In this document: piece by piece, positions 6,201 through 7,608 of the stretch
Numbering within the stretch: position 1 is the stretch's first letter
Layout of the letters: every line of letters starts with the position of its first letter
Assembly: GCA_902783305.1 (NCBI GenBank)
Contig: CACZQU010000387.1
Coordinates: 1-7,608 of the forward strand
Reading direction: 5' to 3'
From: an uncultured Lachnospiraceae bacterium
GTDB lineage: Bacteria; Bacillota; Clostridia; Lachnospirales; Lachnospiraceae
Length of the DNA: 7,608 nucleotides
Notes under the pieces: model-generated
Told to the model about the DNA's origin: nothing
The model's input: only the letters and a program-made list of their open reading frames with translations
Database searches by the model: none
Position numbers and translations under genes: made by a program

Positions 6201-7380
6201 TGTGGATCTGTTTTATGTGAATCTGGAGAATGACAGGTTTATCGAATATGTACCTGATGCTGAGCGGGATGACCTGGCCATGGAACAGCATGGGGAAGAC
6301 TTTTTTGCCGCCAGCCGGAGAGATGCGCTTACCCGGATCTTCAGGGACGACCAGGAAAGCTTTATACAGGCTTTTACCAGACAGAACGTGACCGATTCGC
6401 TTGAGACGGATGGGATCTTTAAGCTGACCTACCGTCTGATGATAGATGACAAGCCCGTTTATGTCGATCTGAAGGCCGTACGGATGCCCGGAGACGGATC
6501 CCACATCATTGTCGGTGTGAACAATGTGGACGCAGAGATGCGCCAGAAGGAAGAACTGGCCCGGATCCAGACGGAGAGGACTGTCTACTCCCGCATCAGT
6601 GCTCTTGCACAGGGCTTTATCTGCATCTATATCGTCGACCCTGCTACAGGACACTACAGTGAATTCCGCACCAGCAGTGATTTTGACGGGTTCGGTTTAC
6701 CGGCGGAGGGGGAGGATTTCTTCGCCCGGTCTGAAAAAGATGGCAGGCGTTTTGTATGTCCCGAGGATCAGGCAAAATATCTGACGCTGCTGACCAGGGA
6801 AAATGTCATGAAGGAGGTCGAAAAAAACGGCTTCTTCTCCTTCCAGTACAGGCTGATGATGAATGGAGAGCCCCGATATGTGAAGCTGAATGCCGCATTG
6901 GTTCAGGAGCATGATGAACCGGTGCTGGTGATCGGTGTGAATGATGTCGACGGCCAGGTAAAGCGGGAGCAGGAGTATGAACGAAAGCTGACTTCTGCTT
7001 ATGACAAAGCGAATCTGGACACTCTTACCGGAGTAAAGAATAAGGCTGCTTATAAAAACCTTTCAGACCACTTATCCTTGCAGACGGAAGAAGGCCTGGA
7101 TGTCAGATACGCAATTGTTTTGTGCCGGGTAAATGATATTGCGCATGTCAATGAGACAGAAGGACGTTCTGCCGGTGATCAGCTGCTTCGCGGGGCCTGT
7201 GAGATCATCTGCAATATCTTTAAGCACAGCCCTGTGTTCAGGGTGGCCGGAGATCAGTTTGCTGTCATTGCCCAGGGGCATGACTATGAGCACATAGACA
7301 GTCTGGTGGAGAGATTGTCACTGGCAAGCCGGGATCATTCGTTGGATATCTTAAGAGGATGGGAAAAGACAGGATTCTGA
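3229..7380 (+). CDS. Membrane-bound dCache-HAMP-GGDEF-EAL-PAS-GGDEF protein, likely c-di-GMP phosphodiesterase
   Basis: A 1383-residue inner-membrane signalling protein. Visible order: TM helix (8-31); extracellular dCache-like sensor (about 33-325; WYEAA at 178-182, PVWIGPY, FVPIYEAGMLIGLMGMDI, DTGYVCLLDEEEQVIYHPD); second TM helix (about 328-353); HAMP (about 350-403); GGDEF domain (405-565) whose signature is S486-G-D-H-F490 and which lacks the RxxD inhibitory site; EAL domain (about 572-815). EAL looks catalytically complete: E606-A-L, N665, E697, D727-D728, K748, E784 and Q804, so hydrolysis of c-di-GMP to pGpG is expected. After it come a PAS-like region (860-965), two PAS-like copies (982-1105 and 1122-1245) and a second degenerate GGDEF (from about 1260; A1340-G-D-Q-F1344) that ends without the usual last strand and helix. 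Both GGDEF domains probably lack cyclase activity; in such proteins they may bind GTP to activate EAL. The R of the R-x-W-Y amino-acid sensor motif is S176, so amino-acid binding is not indicated. The gene is co-transcribed with the substrate-binding lipoprotein. Confidence 0.92.
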   Translation: MHSIRIKITAITIMAILTSILSVFAASHLIFQSETDENSVGMMNLIGQDAQKSLEKYFESIEQSVEIAANIAIENLDSVLLVECGAIRTGLEDTAQTAEQGALLDAYLDGYLGKIQEFFSGVADYTQGVTSYYYCISPEISRNKQGFYYRKIGKTGFIEQTPLDVMQLEPAEALHSTWYEAAIRKGRPVWIGPYIDSPWQDEWICSYFVPIYEAGMLIGLMGMDIPCDTLVAQIDDVRIYDTGYVCLLDEEEQVIYHPDLRIGSSLDELGLSIGTQLIQRESSGDELIRYTAGEEKRQMSFSTLSNGMKLVCIAPAAEINAPWSRLIRAILLISAAIILLFAALSLFLMGIITFPLQELTSASARLADGDYDADLSYHGKDEIGTLTGAFKRMRDQIKSYIEDLNHQLYHDRLTGLPNMRRFFTLAEEMRESLLAQGQQPAMVYFDIIGLRHYNRQYGFEKGDELIVSFAGILTRHFGHHRICRFSGDHFAVVTDEENVEEELQKILRECETAMDGKRLPLRIGVYLNRLEHVDVSTACDRAKFAGDQTRGEFTSSITYYDEDMLRKGEVHRHIINNLDPALAEGWIQVYYQPIIRAADGKICDEEALARWIDPALGFLSPGDFIPALEESKLIYKLDLYVVDQVLKKMRQQTEAGLSLVPQSINLSRMDFESCDIVEELRRRVDEAGIDRSMITVEITESVIGRNFDFMKEQITRFRQLGFPVWMDDFGSGYSSLDVLQQIHFDLIKFDMRFMECFENSHESRIILTELMNMAIGLGMETVCEGVEHSEQVEFLQEIGCTRIQGYFYGKPLPFEGIHSQAENRAKLEYENPEESDYYATIGRINLYDIAVLANENDESLSQYFNALPMSIMEVRGNRARYNRCNRSYRDFLQRTMGIQYNTEETDMMISSSGSGAVFLKAVLQCSRDGGRMIIDEKVNEDTIVHSLVRRVAVNPVTGTAAIAVAVLAVVKEGENNGASYSQMAKALAADYVDLFYVNLENDRFIEYVPDAERDDLAMEQHGEDFFAASRRDALTRIFRDDQESFIQAFTRQNVTDSLETDGIFKLTYRLMIDDKPVYVDLKAVRMPGDGSHIIVGVNNVDAEMRQKEELARIQTERTVYSRISALAQGFICIYIVDPATGHYSEFRTSSDFDGFGLPAEGEDFFARSEKDGRRFVCPEDQAKYLTLLTRENVMKEVEKNGFFSFQYRLMMNGEPRYVKLNAALVQEHDEPVLVIGVNDVDGQVKREQEYERKLTSAYDKANLDTLTGVKNKAAYKNLSDHLSLQTEEGLDVRYAIVLCRVNDIAHVNETEGRSAGDQLLRGACEIICNIFKHSPVFRVAGDQFAVIAQGHDYEHIDSLVERLSLASRDHSLDILRGWEKTGF
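6172..6963 (+). repeat. Internal duplication of a PAS-like domain within the EAL protein
   Basis: Two consecutive segments of about 120 residues (982-1105 and 1122-1245 of the protein) align by eye. Both contain GEDFFA-x-S, a downstream D, TRxNV, a GxFxxxYRLM strand, PxYVxLxA, and IxGVNxVD before a charged helix with repeated E and K/R. They differ in most surface positions, so the duplication is old. The pattern is that of tandem PAS domains with alternating linker helices. Confidence 0.75.
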
Positions 7381-7401
7381 CCTTTTCAGAAGGATATGCT
7401 T

Positions 7402-7513
7402 AGGAGCTGTGCACAGATTACCTGTGCATCTGGCCCATTTTCATCCGCCCAGGTGCTTTTGCCTGGACGGATGAAAACGGGCCATTTGTATGGGTTATCT
7501 GTACACAGCTCCT
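7402..7513. repeat. 112-nt imperfect palindrome, probable terminator or palindromic element
   Basis: Positions 7402-7454 pair in a single register with 7461-7513 around the 6-nt loop GCTTTT. In the + strand transcript 47 of 53 positions pair, four of them as G-U; the six mismatches are at 7412, 7419, 7429, 7430, 7437 and 7448. The outermost 10 bp (AGGAGCTGTG) are perfect. It begins 21 nt after the EAL gene stop, and the + strand continues with TATTCTTTTTG, so it can end that transcript. Its arms are far longer than those of an ordinary terminator, which suggests a palindromic mobile or REP-like element. No clear target-site duplication was seen. Confidence 0.8.
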
Positions 7514-7529
7514 TATTCTTTTTGATTGA

Positions 7530-7608
7530 TTATTTCTCCAGAATCCATTTTCCCTGTCTCATCCAGCTTCCTTTCCGGTAATACAGGATCAGTGCGATAT
7601 CCGTCACT
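7530..7608 (-). CDS. Possible C-terminus of an unidentified - strand gene
   Basis: On the - strand a frame is open from the right window edge (first full codon at 7607-7605) to TAA at 7532-7530, giving 25 residues that include ALILYYRKGSW and end KWILEK. Its third codon positions are richer in G/C than those of the alternative open frame, which runs on to a stop at 7513-7515, and this resembles the other genes here. Its stop would lie 16 nt from the palindrome, making the palindrome a shared element between convergent genes. The piece is too short to identify and may be no gene at all. Confidence 0.35.
   Translation of the reverse strand, partial: VTDIALILYYRKGSWMRQGKWILEK

Noticed and set aside
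5902..6654. 250-codon open frame on the - strand inside the EAL protein gene
   Set aside because: It is antisense to a region with clear PAS-like coding signal, and its translation shows no recognisable domain.
7396..7581. 61-codon + strand frame across the palindrome
   Set aside because: It is read through the inverted repeat arms, has no Shine-Dalgarno sequence and no recognisable content.

Overview
The window looks like chromosomal DNA from a Clostridia-type member of the Bacillota, most likely Lachnospiraceae-like. The grounds are a nucleoside kinase tail of the form common in that group, strong AGGAGG-type ribosome binding sites, a consensus sigma-A promoter, and a very large multi-domain GGDEF/EAL protein of a style frequent in gut Clostridia. 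The assignment comes from family recognition, not from a database search.

Layout, left to right. (1) Positions 1-380, + strand: the last 125 residues of a uridine/nucleoside kinase that begins outside the window. (2) A perfect 14-bp hairpin at 441-472 separates it from the convergent hisB (478-1077, - strand), a complete imidazoleglycerol-phosphate dehydratase that stands alone, without other his genes in view. (3) A 477-bp divergent intergenic region (1078-1554) holds a candidate hisB promoter with an overlapping inverted repeat, a consensus + strand promoter (TTGACA-18-TATAAT), and an unusually long leader of about 277 nt with two possible tiny ORFs, one encoding a hydrophobic 33-residue peptide. 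(4) Positions 1555-3219: an oligopeptide-type (SBP_bac_5) substrate-binding lipoprotein. (5) Positions 3229-7380, 9 nt downstream: a 1383-residue membrane protein with the order TM, dCache-like sensor, TM, HAMP, degenerate GGDEF, intact EAL, PAS-like region, two duplicated PAS-like repeats, second degenerate GGDEF that stops early. (6) Positions 7402-7513: a 112-nt imperfect palindrome (53-bp arms, 6-nt loop) just after the stop codon. (7) At the right edge, a possible C-terminus of a - strand gene.

The central unit is the pair of genes at 1555-7380. A substrate-binding lipoprotein without permease or ATPase genes nearby is tightly linked, and probably translationally coupled, to a membrane-spanning cyclic-di-GMP phosphodiesterase with an extracellular sensor domain. 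The simplest inference is a signalling module: the lipoprotein captures a peptide or other small ligand outside the membrane and presents it to, or modulates, the sensor domain, which controls c-di-GMP breakdown by EAL. This resembles known SBP-assisted sensors such as NspS/MbaA, but physical interaction is not shown by sequence alone.
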